The translations under genes and the position numbers were made by a program. Below are positions 34,811 through 43,094 of a stretch of 64,000 nt of DNA, piece by piece; position 1 is the first letter of the stretch, and each line of letters starts with the position of its first letter. The notes below the pieces were generated by a model. That model was not told the origin of the DNA. It worked only from the letters and a program-made list of their open reading frames with translations, and did no database searches. The DNA comes from Lysobacter sp. Root690 (GTDB lineage: Bacteria; Pseudomonadota; Gammaproteobacteria; Xanthomonadales; Xanthomonadaceae), in contig NZ_LMHM01000018.1 in the NCBI RefSeq assembly GCF_001427785.1, positions 201,392 through 265,391 on the forward strand, written 5' to 3'.

Positions 34811-36103
34811 ATGGCTCCGCATCGCAATGGCCGCCCCATGCTTGCAACGATTATCCTTACAGCGCTTCTGACCCTGGCGGTGGTGATCGTCGTCGCCAAC
34901 GTGACCGGACCGGAGAAGAAGGTCCAACGGCTGGTGCAACATCGCTTCGACGTCACCGATCCGCAGTTCCGTCGCGAGATGAGCGTGATGCTTGGGCCGC
35001 CGGTGCTGAGCGGAAACCGCGTCCGTCATCTGCGCAACGGCGAAGAAATCTTTCCGGCGATGATCGCGGCCATCGCGGCGGCGCGGCGCTCCATCGTCTT
35101 CGAAACCTATATCTACTGGTCCGGGGAGGTGGGCCAACGCTTCAGCGACGCGCTGTCCGAACGCGCGCGCGCCGGCGTCCAGGTGCATGTCACCCTGGAC
35201 TGGGTCGGCAGCAGCAAAATGGATTCGCGCTTGATCGACGGCATGAAACAGGCCGGGGTGCAGGTCGAGCGCTACCGGCCCTTGCGTTGGTACAACCTCG
35301 ACCGGATCAATCACCGCACCCATCGCAAGCTGCTGGTGATCGACGGCGAAACCGCGTTTACCGGCGGCGTGGGCATCGCCGACCAATGGCAGGGCCACGC
35401 TCAGGACCCCAAGCACTGGCGCGACAGCCATTTCCTGATCGAAGGTCCGGCGGCCGCGCAGATGCAGGCCGCGTTCGGCGACAACTGGGTCAAGATGACC
35501 GGCCGCGTGCTGCATGGGCCGTCCTACTACCCGGACTTGTCCCGGCGCGGCGACATGGATGCGCAGGTATTCCTGAGCTCGCCGTCGGGCGGCAGCGAAA
35601 GCATGCACCTGATGTACTTGATGTCGATCGCAGCCGCGTCGCAGTCCATCGATCTGGCGGCGGCCTATTTCGTCCCCGACGAACTCACCCAGCGCGCCTT
35701 GCTGGAAGCGAGAAAACGCGGGGTGCGCGTGCGCATCCTCGTGCCCGGCGAGCACATCGACTCCGATGCCGTGCGCCTGGCGTCCAGGGCGCAGTGGGGC
35801 CCGCTGCTGCAACAAGGCGTCGAGCTGCACGAGTACCGACCCACGATGATGCACGTGAAGCTGTTGATCGTGGATCGCCACCTGGTGTCGGTGGGATCGA
35901 CCAATTTCGATTCGCGCTCGTTCCAGCTCAACGACGAGGCCAGCTTGAACGTCTACGAATCCGGGTTCGCCGACGAGATGACCAGGGTGTTCGAGGACGA
36001 TTTGTCTCAGGCCAAGGCGTACACCTACGAGGCCTGGACGAATCGCCCGTGGACGGAGAAAGCCATGGAGCGGTTCGTGCTGCCGATCAAGTCGCAGCTT
36101 TGA
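34811..36103 (+). CDS. Phospholipase D-family cardiolipin synthase-like protein
   Basis: This 430-residue protein has one N-terminal membrane helix (LATIILTALLTLAVVIVVANV) and two HKD motifs: HRKLLVIDGETAFTGG (H171, K173) and HVKLLIVDRHLVSVGSTNFD (H348, K350). Bacterial cardiolipin synthases of the ClsB/ClsC type have this two-motif layout and transfer phosphatidyl groups between lipids. ATG 34838 (residue 10) is an alternative start. It stands alone, 260 bases after xthA, in the stress-gene stretch. Confidence 0.87.
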   Translation: MAPHRNGRPMLATIILTALLTLAVVIVVANVTGPEKKVQRLVQHRFDVTDPQFRREMSVMLGPPVLSGNRVRHLRNGEEIFPAMIAAIAAARRSIVFETYIYWSGEVGQRFSDALSERARAGVQVHVTLDWVGSSKMDSRLIDGMKQAGVQVERYRPLRWYNLDRINHRTHRKLLVIDGETAFTGGVGIADQWQGHAQDPKHWRDSHFLIEGPAAAQMQAAFGDNWVKMTGRVLHGPSYYPDLSRRGDMDAQVFLSSPSGGSESMHLMYLMSIAAASQSIDLAAAYFVPDELTQRALLEARKRGVRVRILVPGEHIDSDAVRLASRAQWGPLLQQGVELHEYRPTMMHVKLLIVDRHLVSVGSTNFDSRSFQLNDEASLNVYESGFADEMTRVFEDDLSQAKAYTYEAWTNRPWTEKAMERFVLPIKSQL

Positions 36104-36251
36104 GCGGCGTGCGCGGTCGGGACTGACGTTCGACATCGATGCTTGGTACCCGACGCGAAGACAAAGCCGGACTCGGGTCATCCACGCCGTAAAAGACTCC
36201 CACAGCGTCGAAGGCACCGCCCCGACCGCGCCCGCGTACCCGGAGACCCGC

Positions 36252-36905
36252 ATGTCCCTATCCGCATCGACGTTCTGGCGCCGCAACGGCTTGTCCATCG
36301 TCTTGCTCACCTGCCTGCTCGCCGCCTTGTTCGGCCAGATCGCCACCGGCCGCTCGGTTTACAACGCCGAGCGGTTGGAGCATCACCTGTTGGCGCTGAC
36401 GCTGGGCCAGTATCTGACCAGCGGCCACTTCGTTTCGGCCACGTTCGAGAACTGGGAAAGCGAGTTCCTGCAGATGGGGCTGTACGTGCTGCTGACCGTG
36501 AGCTTGCGTCAGCAAGGCTCGGCGGAATCACGACCGCTGGAACCGCGCAGCGAACGCATCGAACCGGGCCCCGCGCCATGGCCGGTCAAGGCCGGCGGAC
36601 TGTGGCGACGGCTGTACGAAAACTCTTTGTCGATCGCATTCGGCCTGCTGTTCTCGGCTTCGTTCGTGCTGCACCTGTGCGGGAGCTGGCGCGCGCGCAA
36701 CGCCGAACAGGCGATGAAAGGCGAACCTCAAACCGGACTGGTGTCGTTTCTGGGCGATGCGCAGTTCTGGTTCGAGTCGTTTCAAAACTGGCAGAGCGAA
36801 TTTCTGGCGGTAGCCGCATTGGTGATCCTCACGATCTGGTTGCGTCAGAAGGACTCGCCGCAATCCAAGCCGGTCGAGGCGCCGCATTCGCAAACGGGTG
36901 TGTGA
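36252..36905 (+). CDS. Internally duplicated membrane protein (DUF6766-like)
   Basis: The 217-residue protein has four hydrophobic helices in two similar halves. Each half runs N-x-LSI, a hydrophobic helix, F-x-NW-x-SEFL, another helix, then SLRQQGSAESRP or WLRQKDSPQSKP. The halves (about residues 10-95 and 118-206) clearly arose by duplication of an 85-90 residue unit. I associate this with the DUF6766 family from memory. Function is unknown; its neighbours suggest a stress-envelope context. Confidence 0.75.
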   Translation: MSLSASTFWRRNGLSIVLLTCLLAALFGQIATGRSVYNAERLEHHLLALTLGQYLTSGHFVSATFENWESEFLQMGLYVLLTVSLRQQGSAESRPLEPRSERIEPGPAPWPVKAGGLWRRLYENSLSIAFGLLFSASFVLHLCGSWRARNAEQAMKGEPQTGLVSFLGDAQFWFESFQNWQSEFLAVAALVILTIWLRQKDSPQSKPVEAPHSQTGV

Positions 36906-37081
36906 TCCGGCGTTTATGTCTTAATGATTCAGCCGCAATGTGCGCAGCGTGTTGTGAATACGAGGCGTCGACCGCCGATGTTAAAAGCGCTTTCGCAACA
37001 CGACGACATCGCGCATATGCGCCGCGGTGAATTCTGGACTCCTATCCGCGGACGTTTCCGCCGAAGGCAAGGAGCGACAGA

Positions 37082-37858
37082 ATGAGCAACAGCAACGACA
37101 AGCGAGACCTCAACCGCGATCCGATCACCGGAACGCCCGGCGCGCATCCGGTGGGCGTCGGCGTGGGCGGCGTAAGCGGCGCGGTGGCCGGCGCATTCGT
37201 CGGCGCGTTCGGCGGCCCGATCGGCATGCTGGTTGGCAGCGGCATCGGCGCGATCGCTGGCGCGGCCGCCGGCAAGGGCGTGGCCGAGCGCATCGATCCC
37301 ACCGGCGAAGCGCAGTACTGGCAGGAAGAACATGCGCGTCGCCCGTACTACAACCCCGAGTACAACTACGCCACCGACTACGCGCCGGCGTATTCGTACG
37401 GCGCCGAAGCCAGGTCGCGCCTGGGCGACCGGCCTTGGGACGAGCAGACCGCGGCCGAGCTGGAACGCGATTGGGCCGGCGCGCGCGGCCAATCGAAGCT
37501 GGATTGGGAGGCCGCCCGGCCGGCCGTGCAGGATTCATGGACCCGCGCCGATCGCACCTACCGCACCTACGACGCGAGCGATCGTTATCACCAGTCGCAG
37601 TTCGAGCAGACTTCGTACCGTGATCCCGATGCGGAGTTTTCCGATTATCGTCCGGCCTATCGGTACGGCACGCATGCGCGCCAGCAGTACCGCGATCGTG
37701 ACTGGGACGACAAGCTCGAAGCCGAACTGGGACAGCGCTGGGACACGGTGAAGGGCGAATCCAAACTCGGCTGGGAGAAGGCCAAGGCCGCGACCAAGGA
37801 CGCCTGGCACAACGTCGAGCGCGCGCTGCCTGGCGACGCCGACAAAGACGGCCGATAA
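37082..37858 (+). CDS. Glycine-zipper protein with two tandem soluble repeats
   Basis: The 258-residue protein starts after an AAGGAG site. Residues 20-65 form a glycine-zipper hydrophobic segment (VGVGGVSGAVAGAFVGAFGG, GSGIGAIAGAAAGKGVAE). Two repeats of about 55 residues follow: DYAPAYSYGAEARSRLGDRP with W-D-x(5)-ELERDW, and DYRPAYRYGTHARQQYRDRD with W-D-x(4)-AELGQRW, both ending in a Lys/Trp/Ala-rich helix. No signal peptide is visible. Similar proteins occur near general-stress genes. Function is unknown. Confidence 0.78.
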   Translation: MSNSNDKRDLNRDPITGTPGAHPVGVGVGGVSGAVAGAFVGAFGGPIGMLVGSGIGAIAGAAAGKGVAERIDPTGEAQYWQEEHARRPYYNPEYNYATDYAPAYSYGAEARSRLGDRPWDEQTAAELERDWAGARGQSKLDWEAARPAVQDSWTRADRTYRTYDASDRYHQSQFEQTSYRDPDAEFSDYRPAYRYGTHARQQYRDRDWDDKLEAELGQRWDTVKGESKLGWEKAKAATKDAWHNVERALPGDADKDGR

Positions 37859-37886
37859 AAGACCGCCGATAATCCAATAGACCGTC

Positions 37887-37916
37887 ACGCAAGCGGCGCG
37901 AATGCGCCGCTTGCGT
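37887..37916. terminator. Perfect 13-base-pair GC-rich hairpin
   Basis: ACGCAAGCGGCGC (37887-37899) pairs with GCGCCGCTTGCGT (37904-37916) around GAAT, 28 bases after the glycine-zipper gene. No long T tract follows. It may end that transcript or limit read-through into the small gene that follows. Confidence 0.6.
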
Positions 37917-37960
37917 CTGTGCGAAGCCCGCGACCGATCACCGCGCAAAGGAATTCCACG

Positions 37961-38212
37961 ATGCAAGCCTCTCATCCACCGGCCACTCCGACCGACTACG
38001 CCGCTCGCGGCGCTTTCAACACACCGACCGTCGACGTCGCCAGCCCGATTCCGGCGCTCGATGTCGCCGATCGCGGCAGGCCGGCGGGGATGCTCGATCA
38101 GGCCGTCGCGATCGCGCGCCGACACCCTGCCCAGACCTTTCTTATCGCGGTCGTCGCGGGTTGGGCGATCGGTGCGTGGACGCGCCGACGGAATGGGCCG
38201 TCCGATCGATAG
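37961..38212 (+). CDS. Small membrane-anchored hypothetical protein
   Basis: The 83-residue product starts at ATG 37961 after AAAGGAA. It has a soluble N-terminus, a short amphipathic segment (LDQAVAIARRHPAQ) and one C-terminal membrane helix (TFLIAVVAGWAIGAW) with a basic end (RRRNG). This is the pattern of ElaB/YqjD-type or small stress-induced C-tail-anchored proteins, though it is shorter. It is probably transcribed with the glycine-zipper gene. Confidence 0.65.
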   Translation: MQASHPPATPTDYAARGAFNTPTVDVASPIPALDVADRGRPAGMLDQAVAIARRHPAQTFLIAVVAGWAIGAWTRRRNGPSDR

Positions 38213-38302
38213 CAACTTGTGTCGGTGCGTTGCGGATGCGGGGAGCCAGCGAGCTTTCTATTCACGAAGCGGTGCTGTGGCCGTGTCCAGATTCACCTTA
38301 GC

Positions 38303-38645
38303 AGCGGATCGATCACCCATCCTCTTCAAGAAGGCCGTTGCGCTGTTCGTCTACGCGAACTAGAACTAACGCCAATGGGCATGGCGACCTTGGAGAACTG
38401 GTGGCGGTTTGCGGCCAGGATGCCTGTTGCGGCGCGTTGTTGGCGAAGCTAATTACGCCGCAGTCCGACGATTTCTACATCCTCAAGCCCAAGCAATCCG
38501 CGTTCCATTCGACTCCGCTTGCGGTGTTGCTGGATCACTGCGGCGTCCGGCGCGTGGTGATTACCGGAATTAACCGCGGACCTATGCGTCGCGGCCACCG
38601 CGATCAACGCGACCATGCGCGATGCGCTTACCGCGATGCGCTTAC
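38303..38645 (+). pseudogene. Decayed isochorismatase-family cysteine hydrolase gene
   Basis: Pieces of an isochorismatase-family protein occur in order but in three frames: KKAVALFVYAN then a stop (38303-38361), GHGDLGELVAVCG through FYILKPKQSAFHSTPLAVLL and RRVVITGI (about 38376-38568), then ADLCVAATAINATMRDAL (38576-38629), which holds the catalytic-cysteine motif DLCV. An extra C near 38575 explains the second frame change. A 14-base unit is tandemly duplicated at the end (38619-38645). The N-terminal catalytic Asp region is gone. The gene cannot make a working enzyme. Confidence 0.75.
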
Positions 38646-39039
38646 GACGCTGGCCGGTTCCATTCACGCCTCTTGCGAGGCGTCGCGGTCGATTCGCCCT
38701 TGATCGACGGTGCGCGATTGCGCATACGATGCCGTCGCGGATCGAACGATGCGCACAGGATTAAACAGATCCCATCGCAACGTTTGCCTCGCCGAAACCG
38801 AGCGGCCTGTGCCCATGCCGAGATCCGGTCTGAAGTGACTAGCCGAGCGGCTGGCACGACGTCGGACCTTACAGCCAGCAAACGCGATCGATGCTACGTG
38901 ATCGCGACCGTCGTCCGCGGCAATACCTCAAACCGGAGGATGCCGCGGCGGTTCGACCCAGCCTTGCGTCGCGACCCGATGCGCCCTGCCCTTGACGGCC
39001 GCCACCGCTGCACGTTCTCAATACGACAAGGCCGGCCGT
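38646..39039. other. Intergenic tract between the isochorismatase remnant and ssb
   Basis: These 394 bases hold only short frames with no recognisable domains and no RNA gene that I can see. Part may be further decayed sequence from the upstream pseudogene. Confidence 0.5.
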
Positions 39040-39071
39040 AAAAACAAAAGACCCGCGTCAGCGGGCCTTTT
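39040..39071 (-). terminator. Rho-independent terminator of ssb
   Basis: On the minus strand AAAAGGCCCGC and GCGGGTCTTTT form a stem around TGAC, followed by GTTTTT, 33 bases after the ssb stop. One G-T or mismatch position lies within the stem. Confidence 0.85.
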
Positions 39072-39104
39072 GCGGCAGAAGCAAGACGCTGCTCGATGCC
39101 GGAA

Positions 39105-39662
39105 TCAGAACGGGATGTCGTCGTCCGCGAAATCGTCGCCGAAATCGTTCGACTTGGCCGGGGGCGCTTCGCGGCGCGGCGGGCCGGCATCGCGATTGCC
39201 GCCGTAATTGCCGCCACCACCACCGCCGCCAGCCGCGCGTGCCGGGCGATCGCCACCGCCACCGCCGCCACCACGGAAGTCGCTGCGGCCGCCGCCTTCG
39301 CGCGCGCCACCGCCACCGCCGCCTTCACCGCCGCCGCCGAGCATCTGCATCTCGTCGGCGATGATGTCGGTGAAATACTTTTCGACGCCGTCTTGACCGG
39401 TGAACTTGTCGTAACGGATCGAGCCTTCGATGTAGACCTGACGGCCTTTCTTCAGGTATTCGCCGGCGATCTCGCCGAGCTTGCCGAACAGCTTGACCCG
39501 GTGCCACTCGGTGCGTTCCTGTTGGTTGCCGTCCTTGTCCTTGCGGACGCTGGTGGTCGCCAGGCTGAGGGTGGTCACGGCCATGCCGCCCTGGGTGTAT
39601 TTGGTCTCCGGATCGTTACCGAGGTTGCCGACCAGGATGACTTTGTTGACGCCGCGTGCCAT
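39105..39662 (-). CDS. ssb: Single-stranded DNA-binding protein
   Basis: The 185-residue protein starts at ATG 39662 after TAAGGA. The OB-fold (residues 1-110) is canonical: [58 protein letters not shown] long glycine-rich linker with runs of 6-8 Gly follows, and the acidic tail ends DDDIPF, the partner-docking tip. It binds single-stranded DNA in replication and repair as a tetramer. The Gly linker is longer than in E. coli SSB and typical of xanthomonads. Confidence 0.97.
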   Translation of the reverse strand: MARGVNKVILVGNLGNDPETKYTQGGMAVTTLSLATTSVRKDKDGNQQERTEWHRVKLFGKLGEIAGEYLKKGRQVYIEGSIRYDKFTGQDGVEKYFTDIIADEMQMLGGGGEGGGGGGAREGGGRSDFRGGGGGGGDRPARAAGGGGGGGNYGGNRDAGPPRREAPPAKSNDFGDDFADDDIPF

Positions 39663-39703
39663 GGGATTCCTTAACTATTGCCGGGATACGGCTGAGATGA
39701 TGG

Positions 39704-39709
39704 ATTATA
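39704..39709 (-). promoter_or_regulatory. Probable ssb promoter -10 element
   Basis: TATAAT on the minus strand lies 42 bases upstream of the ssb start. The -35 position 17 bases further (GGACCC) is poor, so the assignment rests on the perfect -10 hexamer. Confidence 0.5.
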
Positions 39710-40113
39710 GCCCCCCGCTCCGCCATGGGTCCCCGGCGCGGAGCCGGGTCGGACTAATCTGGTTGAAGCGTAGGTGGGGCGGGCCTTGCCGGGTGGGCTT
39801 GGGGCTCGAACGGAGCCGCGGATGGCTCTGTGCCGGCGCCTGTCGAAGCCGGCTTCGGCCCGGCGCGCCGGCCAGGGCAAGCACCGTAGCGCCTGCGACG
39901 GAAGGCATCGGGGCTCAAGCCTCTACCACCACAGCACCGGGCCAGCCGGGGTTGCGGCCGGACAGGACGGCATAGTCGTGGTCGGGGCCAGCCCCGCGGT
40001 CCTGGGCTCAGTTCGCGCCGCGCTGCCCATGCCTCTCGCCCGGTCGCGGGCTTCGGCGCGATCTACCTCGTCCAGGCACCCGCCGAGCCGCGGCGATCCG
40101 ACCGCCTCGCGGC
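39710..40113. other. Intergenic region between ssb and fliA
   Basis: No gene is evident. The tract is very GC-rich with inverted motifs such as GAAGCCGGCTTC (39847-39858) and a segment near 39908-39930 (ATCGGGGCTCAAGCC) that resembles the degenerate dispersed repeats common in Lysobacter and Xanthomonas intergenic DNA. That resemblance is from memory. Confidence 0.4.
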
Positions 40114-40806
40114 CTACTGCATATCCCGCAAACTCTCGCGCAGCTTGGTCAAGGCCGCGTGGTGCAGTTGCGACACCCGGCCCTTGGTCAGGCCGAGGCT
40201 CTGGGCGATGTCCTGGAACGGGACGTAGTGGAAATAGTGGGTCTGGATGATCAGCTTCAGCCGCTCGGGCAGGTTGTTCAGCGCCGCGCTCAGGCGATGC
40301 TCGGTCTGCTGGCGGTCGACATAGGCCAGCCCGTCGCGAGTGTCGCTGGCGCCGCCGTGACGGCCGGCTTCGTCGAGCAGGAAACCCAGGCCCAGGCCGA
40401 CCACCGAGTCGACGATGCTTTCCAATGTGTCCTGGCCGCCGTTGTCCTGCAGGCTCTGCAGGCGCTCGCGGATGGTGGCCTCGTCGCGCGGCGGCGGACG
40501 GTCGCCGAGGATCGCGCGCAAGCCGTTGAACACCGCGCCGCGCACGCGCGGCTTGGCGTAGACGCGGAAGGTCACGCCGCGCTCGGGGTTGAAGCGACTC
40601 ATCGCATCGAGCAGCCCGATGGTCGCGTTCTGGATGAAATCCTGACGGTCGACCGGATAGGCGCGAATGCGGCCGTGCACCTGCGAGGCGATCGCCCTGG
40701 CCCAGCCGACGTGACGCAGGAACAGCCGGTCGCGCGCGTCGTCGCTGCCGCCGCGGTAGCGCTGCCACAGTTCGGCGTCCTCGCCTTCGGCCGTCGCCGC
40801 TTCCAT
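40114..40806 (-). CDS. fliA: Flagellar-type sigma factor, sigma-28 (FliA) family
   Basis: The 230-residue protein (ATG 40806; GTG 40809 is in frame) has sigma regions 2 (RQDFIQNATIGLLDAMSRFN then GVTFRVYAKPRVRGAVFNGL), 3 and 4 (LPERLKLIIQTHYFHYVPFQ then LGLTKGRVSQLHHAALTKLR), with the FliA-specific layout and length. It is the last gene of the flagellar-type operon, 15 bases after fliP. FliA normally switches on filament, stator and chemotaxis genes after hook completion; none of those is in this window and no flgM anti-sigma gene is seen. Its present regulon is unknown. Confidence 0.85.
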   Translation of the reverse strand: MEAATAEGEDAELWQRYRGGSDDARDRLFLRHVGWARAIASQVHGRIRAYPVDRQDFIQNATIGLLDAMSRFNPERGVTFRVYAKPRVRGAVFNGLRAILGDRPPPRDEATIRERLQSLQDNGGQDTLESIVDSVVGLGLGFLLDEAGRHGGASDTRDGLAYVDRQQTEHRLSAALNNLPERLKLIIQTHYFHYVPFQDIAQSLGLTKGRVSQLHHAALTKLRESLRDMQ

Positions 40807-40821
40807 CACGTCCCGGCGTCC

Positions 40822-41586
40822 CTACGTCCAGTAACTGCTTAACAAGGCCCTGGACACCAGCACCCAGCCGTCGATCAATACGAACAGCAATATCTTCAGC
40901 GGCAGGCTGATCGTCGCCGGCGGCACCATGATCATGCCCAAGGCCATCAGCACCGCGCCCACCACCAGGTCGATCAACAGAAACGGCAGGAAAATCACGA
41001 AGCCAATCTGGAACGCGGTCTTGAGCTCGCTGAGCAGGAACGCCGGCAGCAGATGACGGAAGCGGATGTCGTCGATGGTCTTCGGCGCCGGCACGCGAGC
41101 CATTTCCAGCACCGCGGTCAGGTCCGATTCGCGGGTCTGGCCGACCATGAACTCGCGCATCGGCAGCAAGCCGCGCCGCACCGCTTCGCCGCTGCCGATC
41201 TGCTCGGCCATGTATGGCTGCAATGCGTTGTCGTTGACCTTGTCCAGCACCGGCGCCATCGAGAAATAGGTCAGGCAGATCGACAAGGTCACCACCACCG
41301 CGTTCGGCGGCGTTTGCGGCAAACCCAGGGCATGGCGCAGCAAGGACAGCACGATCACGATGCGGGTGAACGAGGTCATCGCGATCAGCGCCACCGGCAA
41401 CAGCGACAACGCGGTCAGCGCGATGAGATTACGGATCGCCGGCGAATAGTCCTGCTTGAGCGCTTCGCCGACCAGGTCGCTCGGCGCGGTCGCGCCCGCG
41501 GCCACGGCGGCGCCGGCGAACAGCAATGCGCCGGTCATCGCACCGATCACGATCGGCCAACGGCGGCGGTCAGGCGTGCGGGTCAT
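40822..41586 (-). CDS. fliP: Flagellar-type export gate protein FliP
   Basis: The 254-residue protein has a signal peptide (IVIGAMTGALLFAGAAVAA) and the FliP/SctR core: ALSLLPVALIAMTSFTRIVI, VLSLLRHALGLPQTPPN, the cytoplasmic RESDLTAVLEMARVP region, and AFLLSELKTAFQIGFVIFLP, LVVGAVLMALGMIMVPP. It forms the pentameric core of the export gate with FliQ and FliR. It overlaps fliO by 17 bases. Unlike most genomes, fliP is at the opposite end of the operon from fliQ and fliR. Confidence 0.95.
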   Translation of the reverse strand: MTRTPDRRRWPIVIGAMTGALLFAGAAVAAGATAPSDLVGEALKQDYSPAIRNLIALTALSLLPVALIAMTSFTRIVIVLSLLRHALGLPQTPPNAVVVTLSICLTYFSMAPVLDKVNDNALQPYMAEQIGSGEAVRRGLLPMREFMVGQTRESDLTAVLEMARVPAPKTIDDIRFRHLLPAFLLSELKTAFQIGFVIFLPFLLIDLVVGAVLMALGMIMVPPATISLPLKILLFVLIDGWVLVSRALLSSYWT

Positions 41587-42022
41587 GGGACGGGGTCGCT
41601 TGATCGAGAGGTTGCGCGGGACCGAGCTGGGCGCTGGCGGTCGATTCGAGAATCAGATAACGGTTGCGTTCGTCGGCGACGCGATACAGCACGGTACGCG
41701 GGCTCAGTCGCAGCACCTGCTCCACGCGCAGGCGCGAAGCGTCGTCGGCCGCGCCGCTCGGCGCCGGCAGCCAGCGGTTCAACCAGCCCTTGCGCTTGGC
41801 GAACAGCAGGCCGCCGAGGCAGGCGCCGAGCAACACCACCAGCACCAGCAGCACGCCGACCGCCGAATCGGCGACCGATTCGTGCTCATCGCGAAAACCG
41901 ATCGGCGCGGCACTGTGCACCGCGCCGGGCGCGACGACAGGTGCCGTCGCAGGCGCAACGACAGGCGTGGTCGCCGGCGCCGCGGTTTGCTTCGCGGCGG
42001 GTTGCGTTGCGTCAGCGCTCAC
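41570..42022 (-). CDS. fliO: FliO-like export-gate assembly protein
   Basis: This 150-residue protein starts at GTG 42022, overlapping fliN by 4 bases. A Pro/Ala/Thr-rich N-terminus leads to one membrane helix (AVGVLLVLVVLLGACLGGLLF) and a basic cytoplasmic domain with RVEQVLRLSPRTVLYRVADE, which is the FliO pattern. FliO helps assemble the FliP ring. Position between fliN and fliP is the standard fliMNOP order. Sequence conservation in this family is always low. Confidence 0.78.
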   Translation of the reverse strand: MSADATQPAAKQTAAPATTPVVAPATAPVVAPGAVHSAAPIGFRDEHESVADSAVGVLLVLVVLLGACLGGLLFAKRKGWLNRWLPAPSGAADDASRLRVEQVLRLSPRTVLYRVADERNRYLILESTASAQLGPAQPLDQATPSHDPHA

Positions 42023-42327
42023 GCCAGTTCCAGGATCCGCACGCCGAAGTGATCGTCCACCGCGAGCAACTCGGCGCGCGCGACCGCGCGACCGTTGAGC
42101 ATCAAGGTGATCGGCGCTTCCAGCGCTTCGTTCATGTCGATCACGTCGCCGGCCTTGAGGCCGAACAAACGCTCGACCGACAGATTGATCGTGCCGACCT
42201 GGGCGGCCAGCGAGACCTGCACATGGCCGATCAGGCCTATGTCCTGGCGCGCGCCCGCGTCGCGCAGGCTGCTGTCGAGGGTGGTCTTGTCGGCCGGGAT
42301 GACTTCGGCGGCTGCACTGTTCTTCAT
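42019..42327 (-). CDS. fliN: FliN-like switch/C-ring protein
   Basis: The 102-residue protein is one SpoA (surface presentation of antigens) domain: VQVSLAAQVGTINLSVERLF, GLKAGDVIDMNEALEAPITL, and a C-terminal ARAELLAVDDHFGVRILEL. It begins 4 bases inside fliM. FliN normally lines the bottom of the C-ring and docks FliH with the export ATPase, a role that does not need rotation. It is shorter than E. coli FliN (137) because the N-terminal extension is missing. Confidence 0.88.
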   Translation of the reverse strand: MKNSAAAEVIPADKTTLDSSLRDAGARQDIGLIGHVQVSLAAQVGTINLSVERLFGLKAGDVIDMNEALEAPITLMLNGRAVARAELLAVDDHFGVRILELA

Positions 42328-43094
42328 GAGGTTGCCCCTTGCTGCATGGAAATCGAGGAAATACGAATGGCGCGTTGGCCGTCCTGGGCGATCAGCTGAC
42401 CGCGCGCGAGCGCCGCGCCGGATGCCGAACGCAAGGTCAATGCGGTGTCGAGCTTGACCGCGGTGCGGATGATTTCGCCCGGGCGCAGATCGAAGGCCTG
42501 GCCGATCTCGGCCATGCCCAGATCGAGCACGACCTCCAGGCCGACCTGCGCCTGGGTCATCGCGTCGCCGCGCTTGCTCAGCGCGAGCGCCGCGGCGGGT
42601 TTATCGACCGGCACCAGCGCATCGCAGACGCCGGCGTCGAGGTACAAGGCAATGCGCACGCCGGCCACCTGCACCAGCAGACCGACCACGCCATGACGCG
42701 CGGTCAGCGCGCGTTCGCTCGGCGCGGCCGCGTCGCTCAATGCATCGGCTTCGGACGCGGCGGCAAACCAGGCGCGCATCAAATCGCTCCAGGCGCGGCG
42801 GCCGACGCCTTCGGCCAGACCGAGCGTGTCGGATTCGTTGCTGCCGAGCAGGCGTCGTCCGAGCTGATCGAACGCAGCCGAGGCCATGCACGCATGCACC
42901 GTTCCGCCGCTGGCGCGCGTGGCGAACCATTGACCTGCGCCGACGCCGCTGTCGAGCGGTTCCAGATTGAACTCCAGCGCGGCCTTTTCGCTCGACCACT
43001 CGCGCAGCCATTCGCCGCCGCGCGCCGACAACAGCGAACGCAGACGCGCCAACCGGCTCGCGCCGTGCCAGCGCACCGGCAACAACACGGCCAT
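42324..43094 (-). CDS. fliM: Short, divergent FliM/SctQ-like C-ring protein
   Basis: The 256-residue protein has a C-terminal SpoA domain (QVGLEVVLDLGMAEIGQAFD then LRPGEIIRTAVKLDTALTLR) and a poorly conserved N-terminal part with no LSQ-x-EIDALL CheY-P-binding peptide. Usual FliM is about 330 residues with a CheC-like middle domain that contacts FliG; here that domain is reduced. In this respect it resembles SctQ of type III secretion injectisomes. It sits between flgE and fliN with 1- and 4-base overlaps. The name rests on position and the SpoA domain. Confidence 0.7.
   Translation of the reverse strand: MAVLLPVRWHGASRLARLRSLLSARGGEWLREWSSEKAALEFNLEPLDSGVGAGQWFATRASGGTVHACMASAAFDQLGRRLLGSNESDTLGLAEGVGRRAWSDLMRAWFAAASEADALSDAAAPSERALTARHGVVGLLVQVAGVRIALYLDAGVCDALVPVDKPAAALALSKRGDAMTQAQVGLEVVLDLGMAEIGQAFDLRPGEIIRTAVKLDTALTLRSASGAALARGQLIAQDGQRAIRISSISMQQGATS

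Noticed and set aside
39908..39930. Possible CRISPR or ordered repeat in the ssb-fliA gap
   Set aside because: Only one copy of the repeat-like segment is present and there are no regular spacers.
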